The notes under the pieces were generated by a model. It searched no databases, was not told the DNA's origin, and saw nothing but the letters and a program-made list of their open reading frames with translations. Shown here piece by piece: positions 16,912 through 25,440 of a stretch of 37,102 nt of DNA. The stretch comes from Geobacteraceae bacterium. GTDB lineage: Bacteria; Desulfobacterota; Desulfuromonadia; Geobacterales; Geobacteraceae. The position numbers were made by a program, and so were the translations under genes. Each line of letters begins with the position of its first letter. The stretch's first letter is position 1. Location: the NCBI GenBank assembly GCA_028683555.1, contig JAQUHN010000015.1, positions 1 through 37,102 of the forward strand, in the 5' to 3' direction.

Positions 16912-17724
16912 ATGGTGATCTTACAGCGTGTGATTCTCTTCGCGGTTCTCTGCGGGGCAGCAGGGTGCGCCACCCGGGGAGACCTGCAAAGTCTCGAGCG
17001 CAACACGAACGATGCGAGAAAACGGATCGTTCGCCTGGAAAAAGAAATGACCGGGGTTCGGCAGATGGCCAACGATGAAGTGCAGATATCTCTCCAGGAC
17101 TTTCGCAAGGACTTGGACACGTTGCGGAGAGGTGCAGCCGACCTGCAGGCGTCACAGGATACCATCCGGGTCGACATGCGGGAAATGTCCGGCAGGATCG
17201 ACGACATGAAAATCCTGGTCAAGAAAAGCACGGAGGACGGTGGGTTCCAGAAGGAAGAAGCGGAACGGCGGCTCGCTGCCATGGAAGACCGGCTGGCAAA
17301 GCTCGAGAAAATGCTCGACAACCTGCAGACATCGGCGGCCGCACCGGCCGACTCGACCCCGGAAGGGATCTACCAGAGCGGCATCACGGCGTTCAAGGCG
17401 GGCGAAATGCAGAAGGCGCGCGACCTCTTCACCCGCGTCGTCGAACAGCACCCTGCGCACGGCCTGATACCCAATTGCCAGTACTGGATCGGTGAAACAT
17501 ACTACAGCGAAAAGAAATTCGAGCCGGCTATCCTGGCATTCCAGGATGTCATCAAGAAGTACCCGAAAAGTGACAAAGCGCCTGCCGCGCTGCTGAAACA
17601 GTCACTGTCGTTCAAGAGCATCGGCGACAAGAAAAGCGCCCGCTACGTACTCAACAAACTGAAGGACGAGTACCCCAAGTCCGAGGAGGCAGCAAAAGTG
17701 AAGAGACTCCTCAAAGAGCTGTAA
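16912..17724 (+). CDS. cpoB: Tol-Pal accessory protein CpoB/YbgF
   Basis: The 270-residue protein coordinates Tol-Pal with cell-wall synthesis in species where it has been studied. Residues 1-18 are a lipoprotein-type signal (AVLCGAAGC), so this version may be membrane-anchored. Residues about 24-145 are predicted coiled coil (many Glu/Lys/Arg/Leu heptads). The C-terminal part (about 150-270) is a TPR domain with three repeats typical of YbgF (GIYQSGITAFKAGEMQKARD, FEPAILAFQDVIKKYPKS and KSARYVLNKLKDEYPKS). GGAG lies 11 nt before the ATG, rather far. Confidence 0.92.
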   Translation: MVILQRVILFAVLCGAAGCATRGDLQSLERNTNDARKRIVRLEKEMTGVRQMANDEVQISLQDFRKDLDTLRRGAADLQASQDTIRVDMREMSGRIDDMKILVKKSTEDGGFQKEEAERRLAAMEDRLAKLEKMLDNLQTSAAAPADSTPEGIYQSGITAFKAGEMQKARDLFTRVVEQHPAHGLIPNCQYWIGETYYSEKKFEPAILAFQDVIKKYPKSDKAPAALLKQSLSFKSIGDKKSARYVLNKLKDEYPKSEEAAKVKRLLKEL

Positions 17725-17736
17725 GTCCGGCAATAA

Positions 17737-17762
17737 AAAAAGGCGGAGCAATCCGCCTTTTT
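17737..17762. terminator. Bidirectional terminator between cpoB and the Tat gene
   Basis: AAAAAGGCGGA pairs with TCCGCCTTTTT around a GCAA tetraloop. With A and T runs on the two sides it serves both converging genes. Confidence 0.88.
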
Positions 17763-17784
17763 CCCCTCTGTAGTATGAAGCGGC

Positions 17785-18078
17785 TCAACCGACCTGTTGC
17801 TCATCCTCGGCCTGGCCATTCTCACCCGGAGCAACGTCCTTCCCGTATGCAGCCTCTTTTTGCGGATCGACCGGCACTTCCCGACTCTGCATCTCGGCCG
17901 GATCTTGCTGATTCCGCGCCTCGTCTTCGATGGCATATTTGAGATCATTTGCGGCCCGTTTGAAATCAGCCAGCGCTTTGCCAAGAGTGCGGGCAAGTTC
18001 GGGCAGCTTCTGCGGACCGAAAATAATCAGTGCTATCACCAGAATGATAATCAACTGCGGCATGCCGTAGCCTAACAT
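17785..18078 (-). CDS. Sec-independent translocase TatA/TatB family protein
   Basis: The 97-residue protein has one N-terminal membrane helix (about 5-22; PQLIIILVIALIIFGPQKLP), the FGP hinge, an amphipathic helix (about 25-55) and a charged tail rich in Glu and Gln. The longer amphipathic part, LADFKRAANDLKYAIEDE, leans toward TatB, but TatA cannot be excluded. The start at 18078 has GAGAGG upstream at good spacing; the longer upstream frame lacks homologous sequence. No tatC lies nearby. It is driven by its own promoter at 18196-18224. Confidence 0.87.
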   Translation of the reverse strand: MLGYGMPQLIIILVIALIIFGPQKLPELARTLGKALADFKRAANDLKYAIEDEARNQQDPAEMQSREVPVDPQKEAAYGKDVAPGENGQAEDEQQVG

Positions 18079-18195
18079 GGTAAACCTCTCTGTAGCATCG
18101 TCTCGCCTCCCCGGACAGCAAAACCGGACCGCTACGGTTACGGCGGATATTCTGACTCTTCGGCACGGCAAAAAGAAATGCCCTTGCGTTAGAAA

Positions 18196-18224
18196 ATAAT
18201 AGTTGTTTTGCCGTGGGGTGTCAA
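18196..18224 (-). promoter_or_regulatory. Predicted promoter of the TatA/B gene
   Basis: On the minus strand TTGACA, a 17-bp spacer and TATTAT (5 of 6) form a near-consensus sigma-70 promoter, leaving a leader of about 110 nt. Confidence 0.68.
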
Positions 18225-18230
18225 GAAAGC

Positions 18231-18356
18231 GTGCTCAAGCAAAAAGCGCGGAAAATACCGGCTCGTGAGCACTCGCCACAAGCAAAGAGTTTGACATAAT
18301 AGCGAACATTGGCTACTATCTGCCATGTTTTATCATCTATTTTGCCGGCTCGCGAG
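18231..18356. repeat. Inverted and direct repeats in the tat/nadA divergent region
   Basis: GTGCTCA (18231-18237) and TGAGCAC (18266-18272) form a 7-bp inverted pair between the two divergent promoters. CCGGCTCGTGAG (18258-18269) recurs as CCGGCTCGCGAG (18345-18356), 11 of 12 bases the same, on the other side of the nadA promoter. These are candidate regulator sites; no known consensus was recognised. Confidence 0.45.
18291..18319 (+). promoter_or_regulatory. Predicted promoter of nadA
   Basis: TTGACA, a 17-bp spacer and TACTAT (4 of 6) lie 64 bp before the nadA start. Confidence 0.65.
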
Positions 18357-18382
18357 ACGGCGTAACAGGGAAAAGAAACATT

Positions 18383-19297
18383 ATGTCTCAACAAGATATC
18401 AAAAATGAGATCCGCGAACTTCTAAAAAAACGGAACGCCGTTTTGCTTGCCCACAATTACATGCGGGACGAAGTCCAGGAAATTGCTGACATCACGGGAG
18501 ATTCACTGGCCCTTTCCATTGAAGCCGCGAAGACCACGGCGGACGTGATTGTCTTCTGCGGTGTTCACTTCATGGCGGAATCCGCATCGATCCTGTCGCC
18601 GGACAAGACGGTGCTGCTGCCGCGCCTCGATGCCGGCTGCCCGATGGCGGACATGGTAACGGTCGAGGGGCTGCTGGCAATGAAGGCCCGTTACCCCGGC
18701 GTTCCGGTTGTTACCTATGTGAACTCCACCGCTGCCGTCAAGGCCATTTCCGACATCTGCTGCACCTCGGCCAATGCCGGACGGGTCGTCGAGTCACTGC
18801 CCGATAACGAGATACTGTTCGTGCCCGACCGAAACCTGGGGCGCTATATTGCCAAAACCTCCTCGAAGACCTTCCATTACTGGGACGGCTTCTGCCCCAC
18901 CCATGAAAGACTGCGGCCCGAAGAGGTGATGCGCCTCAAAAGTGAATACCCGGACGCGCTGTTCATCTGCCACCCCGAATGCAGCCCGGAAATTTCGGCC
19001 CTGGCAGATCATGCCTGCTCCACCAGCGGTATGTACGATTTCTGCCGCACCAATCCGGCCAAACGCTTCATTATCGGCACCGAGGCGGGAATCCTCTATC
19101 GGCTGAAGAAGGAAAATCCCGACAAGGAGTTCATCCTTGCCTCGCCGGCCCTTATCTGTCCGAACATGAAGCTGATCTCCCTGGAAGACGTCCTTGCGTC
19201 CCTGCAGACCATGACCCCCGAGGTTCGGGTCGAAGAAGAAATCCGGATACCCGCAAAGCGCGCCCTCGATCGGATGCTGGCAGTCCCGCGGGACTGA
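18383..19297 (+). CDS. nadA: Quinolinate synthase NadA
   Basis: NadA condenses iminoaspartate with dihydroxyacetone phosphate to quinolinate in NAD synthesis. The 304-residue protein has the three cluster-binding Cys in their usual blocks: C86 (DAGCPMADM), C200 (CHPECSPEI) and C259 (ICPNMK), which would hold a [4Fe-4S] centre. AHNY near residue 23 and TSGMYDF near 214 also fit. Only a weak ribosome site (GGGA) precedes the ATG. nadB and nadC are not in the window. Confidence 0.96.
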   Translation: MSQQDIKNEIRELLKKRNAVLLAHNYMRDEVQEIADITGDSLALSIEAAKTTADVIVFCGVHFMAESASILSPDKTVLLPRLDAGCPMADMVTVEGLLAMKARYPGVPVVTYVNSTAAVKAISDICCTSANAGRVVESLPDNEILFVPDRNLGRYIAKTSSKTFHYWDGFCPTHERLRPEEVMRLKSEYPDALFICHPECSPEISALADHACSTSGMYDFCRTNPAKRFIIGTEAGILYRLKKENPDKEFILASPALICPNMKLISLEDVLASLQTMTPEVRVEEEIRIPAKRALDRMLAVPRD

Positions 19298-19345
19298 AAA
19301 AAGCTGTATAGCCCTGTCAATTCGGTTTTGTATGAGGTTTTCGCC

Positions 19346-19873
19346 GTGATCCGTCAATTCAGGGGCATACTGCCGCACATCAATTCCTCAGCCTTCATCG
19401 CCGAAACGGCGGTCATCATCGGTGACGTGGAGATCGGTCCGCAGAGCAGTGTCTGGTACAATTCCGTGGTGCGCGGCGACGTCAATCATATCCGGATCGG
19501 CAAAGGCACCAACATCCAGGACCTCTCCATGCTGCACGTCACCCATCGGAAAGAGCCCGGCGACCCGGGTGCACCGCTCATCATCGGCGATTTCGTCACC
19601 ATCGCGCACAGCGTGACCCTGCACGGCTGCACCATCGCTGACGGTGCCTTCATCGGCATGCAGGCAGTCGTTATGGACAAGGCCGTTGTTGGTGAAGAAG
19701 CCCTCGTCGGAGCCCGCGCCCTGGTGACCGAAGGAACCATTATCCCGCCCCGCACCCTCTGGCTCGGTGCTCCAGCCCGTTACAAGCGGGATCTGACAAC
19801 GGAGGAACTGGAACGAATCCGGCAGTCGGCCCGCAATTACATCCGCTACGCCGAAGACTTCCGGAACGAATAA
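19346..19873 (+). CDS. Gamma-class carbonic anhydrase-like protein
   Basis: The 175-residue protein is a left-handed beta-helix of hexapeptide repeats, of the YrdA/gamma-carbonic anhydrase group, which forms trimers. The three metal-binding His are visible: H64 (SMLHVTH), H88 and H93 ([10 protein letters not shown]). Catalysis is uncertain, as YrdA-type members are often inactive as purified. I chose GTG 19346 because TGAGG lies 8 nt upstream; an in-frame TTG at 19328 has no ribosome site. It starts 48 bp after nadA and ends 34 bp before hemL, so the three may form one transcript. Confidence 0.88.
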   Translation: MIRQFRGILPHINSSAFIAETAVIIGDVEIGPQSSVWYNSVVRGDVNHIRIGKGTNIQDLSMLHVTHRKEPGDPGAPLIIGDFVTIAHSVTLHGCTIADGAFIGMQAVVMDKAVVGEEALVGARALVTEGTIIPPRTLWLGAPARYKRDLTTEELERIRQSARNYIRYAEDFRNE

Positions 19874-19907
19874 CACCAGGAAAGCACAACACGAAAATGG
19901 TGACGCC

Positions 19908-21206
19908 ATGAAACATGACCGCTCTTCACTCTTATTCGACAAGGCCAGAACCATTATTCCCGGAGGAGTCAACAGCCCGGTTCGGGCCTTCAGCTCGGTA
20001 GGTGGCCGGCCGTTGTTTATCGACCGGGCTTCCGGCTCGAAAATTGTCGATGTGGACGGCAATGAATATATCGACTATGTGGGCTCCTGGGGGCCGATGA
20101 TTGCGGGTCACTGCCACCCGCAGGTCGTTGCCGCAGTAACGGCAGCCATGGCAAAAGGTTCCAGTTTCGGCGCCCCCACCGACCTCGAGCTCCAGTTGGC
20201 GGAGATGGTCGTTGCCGCGGTACCCGCCATCGAAATGGTCCGTATGGTGAGTTCCGGCACCGAAGCAACCATGAGTGCCATCCGTCTTGCGCGCGCCTAT
20301 ACCGGACGTGACGCGATCATAAAATTTGCCGGCTGCTACCACGGTCATGCCGACTCGCTGCTGGTGAAAGCCGGCTCCGGGGCCGCCACCTTCGGCGTTC
20401 CCGATTCTCCCGGCGTTCCAGCTGATTTTGCCCGCCATACCCTGATCGCGGAATACAACGATCTGGCTTCGGTGCAGTCCCTGGTCGACGAAAACCGGGA
20501 AAAGGTGGCCTGCATCATCATCGAACCGATTGCCGGCAACATGGGAACCGTTCCGCCCCGGAACGGCTTTCTCGAAGGCTTGCGCGCCCTCTGCGACCGG
20601 GAAGGCATCGTCCTTATCTTCGATGAAGTCATGACCGGCTTCCGGGTTGCCTATGGCGGCGCCCAGGAACTGTACGGCATCACTCCCGACCTGACCACTC
20701 TCGGCAAGATTATCGGCGGCGGTCTGCCGGTCGGCGCCTTTGGCGGAAAAAGAGCCATCATGGAACTACTTTCGCCCATGGGCGGCGTCTACCAGGCCGG
20801 TACCCTGTCCGGCAACCCGCTGGCCATGTCAGCCGGTATCGCCACCCTCAAAATCCTGCAGCAAGAGGGTTTTTATCAGCGGCTGGAAGAAACAAGCGGC
20901 AGGCTTGCCGACGCCATAGCCAGCGCCGCGCTGGAGGCCGGATGTCCGATCCATGCCACGCGGGTCGGCAGCATGCTCTGTGTCTTTTTCAGCAGCGCAG
21001 AAGTTACCAGCTGGACAACGGCGGCCCGCTGCGATACGGCTGCCTATGGCACCTACTTCCGAGCCATGCTGGAACAGGGCATCTACCTGGCACCGTCCCA
21101 GTTCGAAACCGCCTTCGTCTCCTTCTCCCACACCGATGAGGATATCGAGCGGACAGCAGCAGCGGCTCGAAAGGCATTTAAAAAGTGCGTGGCTGCGGCA
21201 AACTGA
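19908..21206 (+). CDS. hemL: Glutamate-1-semialdehyde 2,1-aminomutase HemL
   Basis: This PLP enzyme makes 5-aminolevulinate for heme, siroheme and cobalamin, matching other genes here (CobJ-CobQ, sulfite reductase, HemW). The 432-residue length is standard. The PLP lysine is K267 in [15 protein letters not shown]; other family blocks are [29 protein letters not shown] and [13 protein letters not shown]. The ribosome site is weak. Confidence 0.97.
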   Translation: MKHDRSSLLFDKARTIIPGGVNSPVRAFSSVGGRPLFIDRASGSKIVDVDGNEYIDYVGSWGPMIAGHCHPQVVAAVTAAMAKGSSFGAPTDLELQLAEMVVAAVPAIEMVRMVSSGTEATMSAIRLARAYTGRDAIIKFAGCYHGHADSLLVKAGSGAATFGVPDSPGVPADFARHTLIAEYNDLASVQSLVDENREKVACIIIEPIAGNMGTVPPRNGFLEGLRALCDREGIVLIFDEVMTGFRVAYGGAQELYGITPDLTTLGKIIGGGLPVGAFGGKRAIMELLSPMGGVYQAGTLSGNPLAMSAGIATLKILQQEGFYQRLEETSGRLADAIASAALEAGCPIHATRVGSMLCVFFSSAEVTSWTTAARCDTAAYGTYFRAMLEQGIYLAPSQFETAFVSFSHTDEDIERTAAAARKAFKKCVAAAN

Positions 21207-21400
21207 ATACTCCCGGAGCACCGCGCCGCTGCCGGCCGCATTGTTCCTGGATTTTGCGGGAAAAGCACTGTTGTAAAGGGACAAAATCAGCAGACTGACA
21301 GCAAAAATCCCTCAACTCGAAGCCGAGCAACCAGCTAATTTTAGTTTTATGAAAATTTTGGTTGTTTTTTTTATTTTTACTGTGCTATAAGGACAAGATA

Positions 21401-21646
21401 ATGGATGAAGAAAAAAGGAGACTGCTGAAAACCCTCAGCGTGGTATCCAGCATGGGTATTTCCGTTGTGCTGGCCATTGCCATGGGGGTAATTTTCGGCC
21501 GTTACCTGGATGACTTGTTCGGCACCAAGCACCTTTTCTTTTTCATCTTTCTGTTTATCGGTATTATCGCGGCATTTCGCAATATTTACGTAATTATCGG
21601 CAGAGAAATCAGGAACAGTGAGTCCGGTGAAAATAGACGAAAATAA
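21401..21646 (+). CDS. atpZ: AtpZ/AtpI-like membrane protein of the ATP synthase cluster
   Basis: The 81-residue protein has two membrane helices (about 11-31 and 39-60) with the short loop GRYLDDLFGTKH, as in small AtpZ-type proteins that precede F0 genes and are thought to help assembly or Mg2+ handling. I placed the start at ATG 21401 with AAGGA 7 nt upstream; a longer frame from 21362 runs through T-rich noncoding sequence. The end overlaps the next gene by 29 bp. The A/T-rich 195 bp after hemL probably hold the operon promoter, but no clear -35/-10 pair was found. Confidence 0.82.
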   Translation: MDEEKRRLLKTLSVVSSMGISVVLAIAMGVIFGRYLDDLFGTKHLFFFIFLFIGIIAAFRNIYVIIGREIRNSESGENRRK

Positions 21647-22004
21647 TATTTTCGCCGTTCTTACTATCGGCAGTTCGATTCTCCTGGTGGTGCTCACCCT
21701 GTGCGGCCTGATCTTCGTCTCGACTTCGTTTGCCCTGGGTGTCGTTGCCGGCGGGCTTGCGGCAATGGTTAATTGCCACTGGCTCTACCGGATCCTGCAG
21801 CGTGCCATGGGGCTACCGGCGCAGCAGGCGGTGCGATTCGCCCAGGCGCGTTATGCGCTTCGCTTGGCAATACTGGCACTACTTGTTTCCATTCTCATAA
21901 TTTACGTTAAGATCAACATATTCGGTCTATTGCTGGGGCTCTCGGTCCTGGTTATTACCATCATCGCCGTTACTGTGTATATGGCAGCCCTCAACGGAGG
22001 TTAG
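21618..22004 (+). CDS. atpI: ATP synthase subunit I (AtpI)
   Basis: The 128-residue protein has four predicted membrane helices (about 12-34, 37-55, 78-98 and 100-123), the pattern of AtpI, which assists assembly of the c-ring. It starts at GTG 21618 inside the previous gene, with AGGA only 3 nt upstream; a second GTG at 21627 is an alternative. It ends 4 bp before atpB. Confidence 0.8.
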   Translation: MSPVKIDENNIFAVLTIGSSILLVVLTLCGLIFVSTSFALGVVAGGLAAMVNCHWLYRILQRAMGLPAQQAVRFAQARYALRLAILALLVSILIIYVKINIFGLLLGLSVLVITIIAVTVYMAALNGG

Positions 22005-22008
22005 CACC

Positions 22009-22716
22009 ATGGTTCACCCGTATCTGTTTCTCCAGTTCTTCCGCGATCTCCTTGCACCGCTCGCGAAGTATCCGAAACCCTTTTCCAACGAGGCCGGCAT
22101 CGATGCCATCGTCCACGCCTGGCTGGTCATGGCGATCCTCATCGCCCTCTCTCTCGTAGTCAGAGCCCGCATCTCGAAAGTGCCGGGAAGGCTGCAGAAC
22201 TTCATGGAGGTCTGCATCGGCGGTATCGAGAGCATGATCGTGGACAACATGGGTGAAAGGGGACGGTCGTTCTTCCCGCTCATCGCGACCCTTGCCTTTT
22301 TCATCCTGACCTGCAACCTGCTCGGCCTTATTCCGGGCTTTTTTCCACCAACGGCAAACCTCAACACCACTGTTGCCTGCGCGCTTATCGTTTTCTTCTC
22401 CACCCATGTGGTCGGTATTCGCAACCACGGTTTCAAATACGTCAAACATTTCATGGGCCCGGTCTGGTGGCTGGCGCCGATCATGCTTCCGGTGGAGATT
22501 ATCGGGCATCTGAGCCGTCCGCTTTCCCTCTCCTTCCGTCTCTTCGGCAACATGAACGGTCATGAACTGATCCTGCTTATTTTCTTCGGCCTAGTGCCGT
22601 TTCTCGTACCGCTGCCCATGATGCTGATGGGCGTTCTGGTTGCGTTCCTGCAGACCTTCGTCTTCATGCTGCTGTCAACCATCTACATTCAGGGTGCCCT
22701 CGAGGAAGCCCATTAA
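22009..22716 (+). CDS. atpB: ATP synthase F0 subunit a
   Basis: The 235-residue membrane protein forms the ion half-channels beside the c-ring. The essential Arg is R177 in [19 protein letters not shown], and [11 protein letters not shown] is typical. Five or six helices are visible. GGAGG lies 10 nt before the ATG. It precedes atpE by 64 bp. Confidence 0.97.
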   Translation: MVHPYLFLQFFRDLLAPLAKYPKPFSNEAGIDAIVHAWLVMAILIALSLVVRARISKVPGRLQNFMEVCIGGIESMIVDNMGERGRSFFPLIATLAFFILTCNLLGLIPGFFPPTANLNTTVACALIVFFSTHVVGIRNHGFKYVKHFMGPVWWLAPIMLPVEIIGHLSRPLSLSFRLFGNMNGHELILLIFFGLVPFLVPLPMMLMGVLVAFLQTFVFMLLSTIYIQGALEEAH

Positions 22717-22780
22717 AATCAATCGGTTTTTCATTTCCTATACTGTTTAGGAAAATACACCAAAGAGGAGGTAGCAGCGG

Positions 22781-23056
22781 ATGTTATTTATCACCATTTG
22801 TATTCTTGCAGCAGGTATCGGCATGGGAATCGGAGTTATCGGCCCGGGTATCGGTATGGGTCACGCCATCAAGGGCGCTCTCGACGGCACCTCACGCAAC
22901 CCCGGCGTCTATGGCAAGCTTCTGACCACCATGATGATCGGTCTCGCCATGATCGAATCTCTGGCGATCTACGTACTGGTCATCTGCCTGATCATCCTGT
23001 ACGCCAACCCGTACAAGGAAGCAGCCATGAAACTGGCGGAAACCATCGCAAAATAA
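22781..23056 (+). CDS. atpE: ATP synthase F0 subunit c
   Basis: The 91-residue hairpin protein forms the rotor ring. Helix 1 holds GxGxGxG repeats, the loop is SRNPG (R39-N-P41), and helix 2 carries the ion-binding Glu, E59 (MIGLAMIESLAIY), followed by Ser60. At the position where Na+-type c subunits have Gln (GIGQG), this one has Met26 (GIGMGHA), which argues for H+ coupling. No atpF, H, A, G, D or C follows, so F1 is encoded elsewhere. Confidence 0.97.
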   Translation: MLFITICILAAGIGMGIGVIGPGIGMGHAIKGALDGTSRNPGVYGKLLTTMMIGLAMIESLAIYVLVICLIILYANPYKEAAMKLAETIAK

Positions 23057-23083
23057 TTTGTTTCACGGCAGAAAACAAGCAGC

Positions 23084-23116
23084 AAAGGGATGGGGTGTCA
23101 ACCCCATCCCTTTTTT
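23084..23116 (+). terminator. Terminator after atpE
   Basis: AAAGGGATGGGGT (23084-23096) pairs with ACCCCATCCCTTT (23101-23113) around GTCA, 13 bp, followed by more T. It closes the F0 cluster. Confidence 0.93.
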
Positions 23117-23164
23117 CATTTCAGCACCGGGCCGCCCTAGAGGAACAATGATACGATATACTCC

Positions 23165-23194
23165 TTGACCCCATTTCCCGGCTTGCGCTATCTT
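23165..23194 (+). promoter_or_regulatory. Predicted promoter of cls
   Basis: TTGACC, an 18-bp spacer and TATCTT lie about 40 bp before the cardiolipin synthase start. Both boxes are moderate matches. Confidence 0.45.
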
Positions 23195-23235
23195 CAATTG
23201 GCTGGCAACTTCATAACGGCTGACAAGGGAGGACC

Positions 23236-24669
23236 TTGGACACTTTACTCTGGATCCTGGCATTCGGAGCATCAGGAACACTATCCCTGCTGGCGGCAAG
23301 TCATGCGCTGCTGATGAAACGCGATCCTCGCGCCGCACTGGGCTGGATAGTGGTTTCTCTTACGCTGCCTCTGCTCGGCCCCCTTCTCTACTGGTTGCTC
23401 GGTATCAACCGCATAACCCGCACCGCCCGGCGCTGGCAGGAAAGCGGCCGCCGCCTCTCCGGTCACGATGCATTCCAGGCGCCTCATCAGGCTCAACCGG
23501 CACCCGCCATTGCCGGCGACACCGCCCAACTGAGGGAGCTTCGCCTGCTGTCCGACCGGATCGTTACCACCTCCCTCACAGCAGGCAACAGCATCGCGGC
23601 TTTTCACAATGGCGATCAGGCATATCCGGCGATGCTGGAGGAAATTGCTGCGGCACACCATTCCATCCATCTGAGCAGCTACATCTTTGACGGCGACGCC
23701 ACCGGTCGCCGTTTTGTCGAGGCACTGCGCGTCGCCGCCGCACGTGGAATCGAAGTTCGTATCATCGTAGACGGTCTGGGTGAAAAATATTCCCATCCCA
23801 CGGCCCGTAAGCTGCTGCATGGTTCTTCGGTTGAAATCGCCCGTTTTTTGCCCATGCGCCAGGGAGGGCGGCTCAATCTGCGAAACCACCGCAAAATACT
23901 GGTCATTGACGGAAGAGTTGGTTTTACCGGTGGCATGAACATTGGCGGTCGCCACATGGTAGCTCGGCCGGAAACTTCTTCTCCGGTCGTGGATATGCAC
24001 TTCAAGGTCGAAGGCCCGGTTGTGGCCGACCTGCAGAAGGTATTTCTGGAAGACTGGTTCTTCGTGACCGGCAAGCTGCATGACGACGAACGCTACTTCC
24101 CGCCGTTACCGACAGGGGGCACTGCCCATGTGAGAGCCATTGCAGACGGACCTGACAAGGAATTCCGCAAGCTGCTGTGGATTGTCATGGGAGCCCTCTC
24201 CTGCGCCGGTGATCAAGTACGAATCATGACCCCCTATTTCATCCCCGATCGCGCCCTGATCTCGGCCCTGATCACCACCGCCCTGCGCGGGGTGGCGGTA
24301 ACCCTGATCCTGCCGGCCCGCAACAACCTCCCACTGGTACACTGGGCAACACGCTCCTTTCTCTGGGAACTGCTCCAGTGCGGCATCAGGATCTATTACC
24401 AGCCGGCACCTTTCGTCCACTCCAAGCTGTTTCTGGTGGACGGACTCTGGAGCATGATCGGCTCGGCCAATCTCGATCCGCGAAGCCTCCGACTCAACTT
24501 TGAGCTGAACCTGGAAATATTCGATCGTGACTTTACCGCAACGCTCGAGCGTCATTACCTGGAGGTGCTGTCCCGCTCACGGGAAATTACGCTCGCCGAA
24601 ATGGACGGTCGACCCTTGCCGCAAAAGCTGCGGGACGGAGCAGCGAAACTGCTGTCCCCTTATCTCTAA
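23236..24669 (+). CDS. cls: Cardiolipin synthase (phospholipase D family)
   Basis: The 477-residue membrane enzyme makes cardiolipin from phosphatidylglycerol. Residues about 1-60 hold two hydrophobic segments (PLDc_N region). Two HKD motifs follow: H218-R-K220-x4-D225 (NHRKILVIDG) and H395-S-K397-x4-D402 (VHSKLFLVDG), each followed by a G-G/S-x-N block. The start is TTG at 23236; GGGAGG lies only 3 nt upstream, closer than usual, but no better start is in frame. Terminators flank it, so it is probably a single-gene unit. Confidence 0.93.
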   Translation: MDTLLWILAFGASGTLSLLAASHALLMKRDPRAALGWIVVSLTLPLLGPLLYWLLGINRITRTARRWQESGRRLSGHDAFQAPHQAQPAPAIAGDTAQLRELRLLSDRIVTTSLTAGNSIAAFHNGDQAYPAMLEEIAAAHHSIHLSSYIFDGDATGRRFVEALRVAAARGIEVRIIVDGLGEKYSHPTARKLLHGSSVEIARFLPMRQGGRLNLRNHRKILVIDGRVGFTGGMNIGGRHMVARPETSSPVVDMHFKVEGPVVADLQKVFLEDWFFVTGKLHDDERYFPPLPTGGTAHVRAIADGPDKEFRKLLWIVMGALSCAGDQVRIMTPYFIPDRALISALITTALRGVAVTLILPARNNLPLVHWATRSFLWELLQCGIRIYYQPAPFVHSKLFLVDGLWSMIGSANLDPRSLRLNFELNLEIFDRDFTATLERHYLEVLSRSREITLAEMDGRPLPQKLRDGAAKLLSPYL

Positions 24670-24700
24670 AGTCCTCTCCTTGCCGCTTCTCGTTCGCAAC

Positions 24701-24725
24701 AAAAAAGGCCGGATTGCTCCGGCCT
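24701..24725 (-). terminator. Terminator of the leftward hsp20 transcript
   Basis: AGGCCGGA (24706-24713) pairs with TCCGGCCT (24718-24725) around TTGC. On the minus strand it is followed by six T. It also lies just after cls, but the plus-strand T-run is poor. Confidence 0.85.
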
Positions 24726-24753
24726 GATTTACTGGATTTATCATGCAGAAAAG

Positions 24754-25197
24754 TTATTTCACTTCGACGGTTATCTGTTTCGGCTTGACCACTTCTTTTT
24801 TCGGCAGGGTGATTGTCAGGACGCCCTTGTCGCACGCAGCTTTGACCTTTTCCTGGTCGATGGACTGGGGCAACAGGAAGCTTCGCTGGAACGGGCCGTA
24901 GTACCTTTCGATACGGTGGTAATTCTCCCGCCGGATCTCCGAGTCCTGCTTCCGTTCGCCACGGATTATCATCGTCGTATCTTCGATCTTGACCTCAATG
25001 TCGCCCTGATCGACACCTGGAAGTTCGGCCTTGATGATTACCGCCTCATCATTTTCGAAGATATCGACGAGGGGTTGCCAGACGCCTTCCCGCAAGTCTT
25101 CACCCGGTGCACGATTCCAGGCCAGATCCAGCAGACGGTTCATCTGCTCCTGCATGCCATGCAGTTCCCGCAACGGGTTATACCTCACAATCGCCAT
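24754..25197 (-). CDS. Small heat-shock protein, Hsp20/alpha-crystallin family
   Basis: The 147-residue protein should hold unfolding proteins in soluble oligomers. The N-terminal arm (about 1-40) is followed by the alpha-crystallin domain (about 40-135; VDIFENDEAVIIKAELPGVD, then YGPFQRSFLLP and CDKGVLTITLPK). AAGGAG lies about 10 nt before the ATG. The 58-residue gene upstream runs the same way, 66 bp off. No CIRCE is present, so control differs from the dnaK genes. Confidence 0.94.
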   Translation of the reverse strand: MAIVRYNPLRELHGMQEQMNRLLDLAWNRAPGEDLREGVWQPLVDIFENDEAVIIKAELPGVDQGDIEVKIEDTTMIIRGERKQDSEIRRENYHRIERYYGPFQRSFLLPQSIDQEKVKAACDKGVLTITLPKKEVVKPKQITVEVK

Positions 25198-25263
25198 CTC
25201 GCATTGCTCCTTTTCGCCGGATAATCTCCGAAGGATACTGCCGTATTCTGAAAATCAAGGAAT

Positions 25264-25440
25264 TTATTTCAGATGCTTCCCCTTAGGGATGGTGTGCTTG
25301 AGCTTTTTCGAGCCATCATAGAGGGATTGTTTGATTACGCCCCGCTTCTCTTTCTGATCCTTCTTGACGTAACCTTCCTCAACAACCATTTCCGCTTCAT
25401 CAACCAGCTTTTCAATCATTTCTTTTTCGTTTTCCGTCAT
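25264..25440 (-). CDS. Small charged protein of unknown function, 58 residues
   Basis: An ATG at 25440 (minus) opens 58 codons ending TAA. A purine-rich AAGGGGAA lies upstream. The product is very charged: an acidic helix (MTENEKEMIEKLVDEAEMVV) and a basic tail (KKLKHTIPKGKHLK). No Cys or membrane segment. The sensible composition, the start signal and the same direction as hsp20 66 bp on argue for a real gene, perhaps co-expressed under stress. I do not recognise the family. Confidence 0.62.
   Translation of the reverse strand: MTENEKEMIEKLVDEAEMVVEEGYVKKDQKEKRGVIKQSLYDGSKKLKHTIPKGKHLK

Noticed and set aside
21358-21391. Promoter-like TTGTTT and TATAAG before atpZ
   Set aside because: Transcription would start past the ribosome site of atpZ, so the match is probably due to A/T richness.
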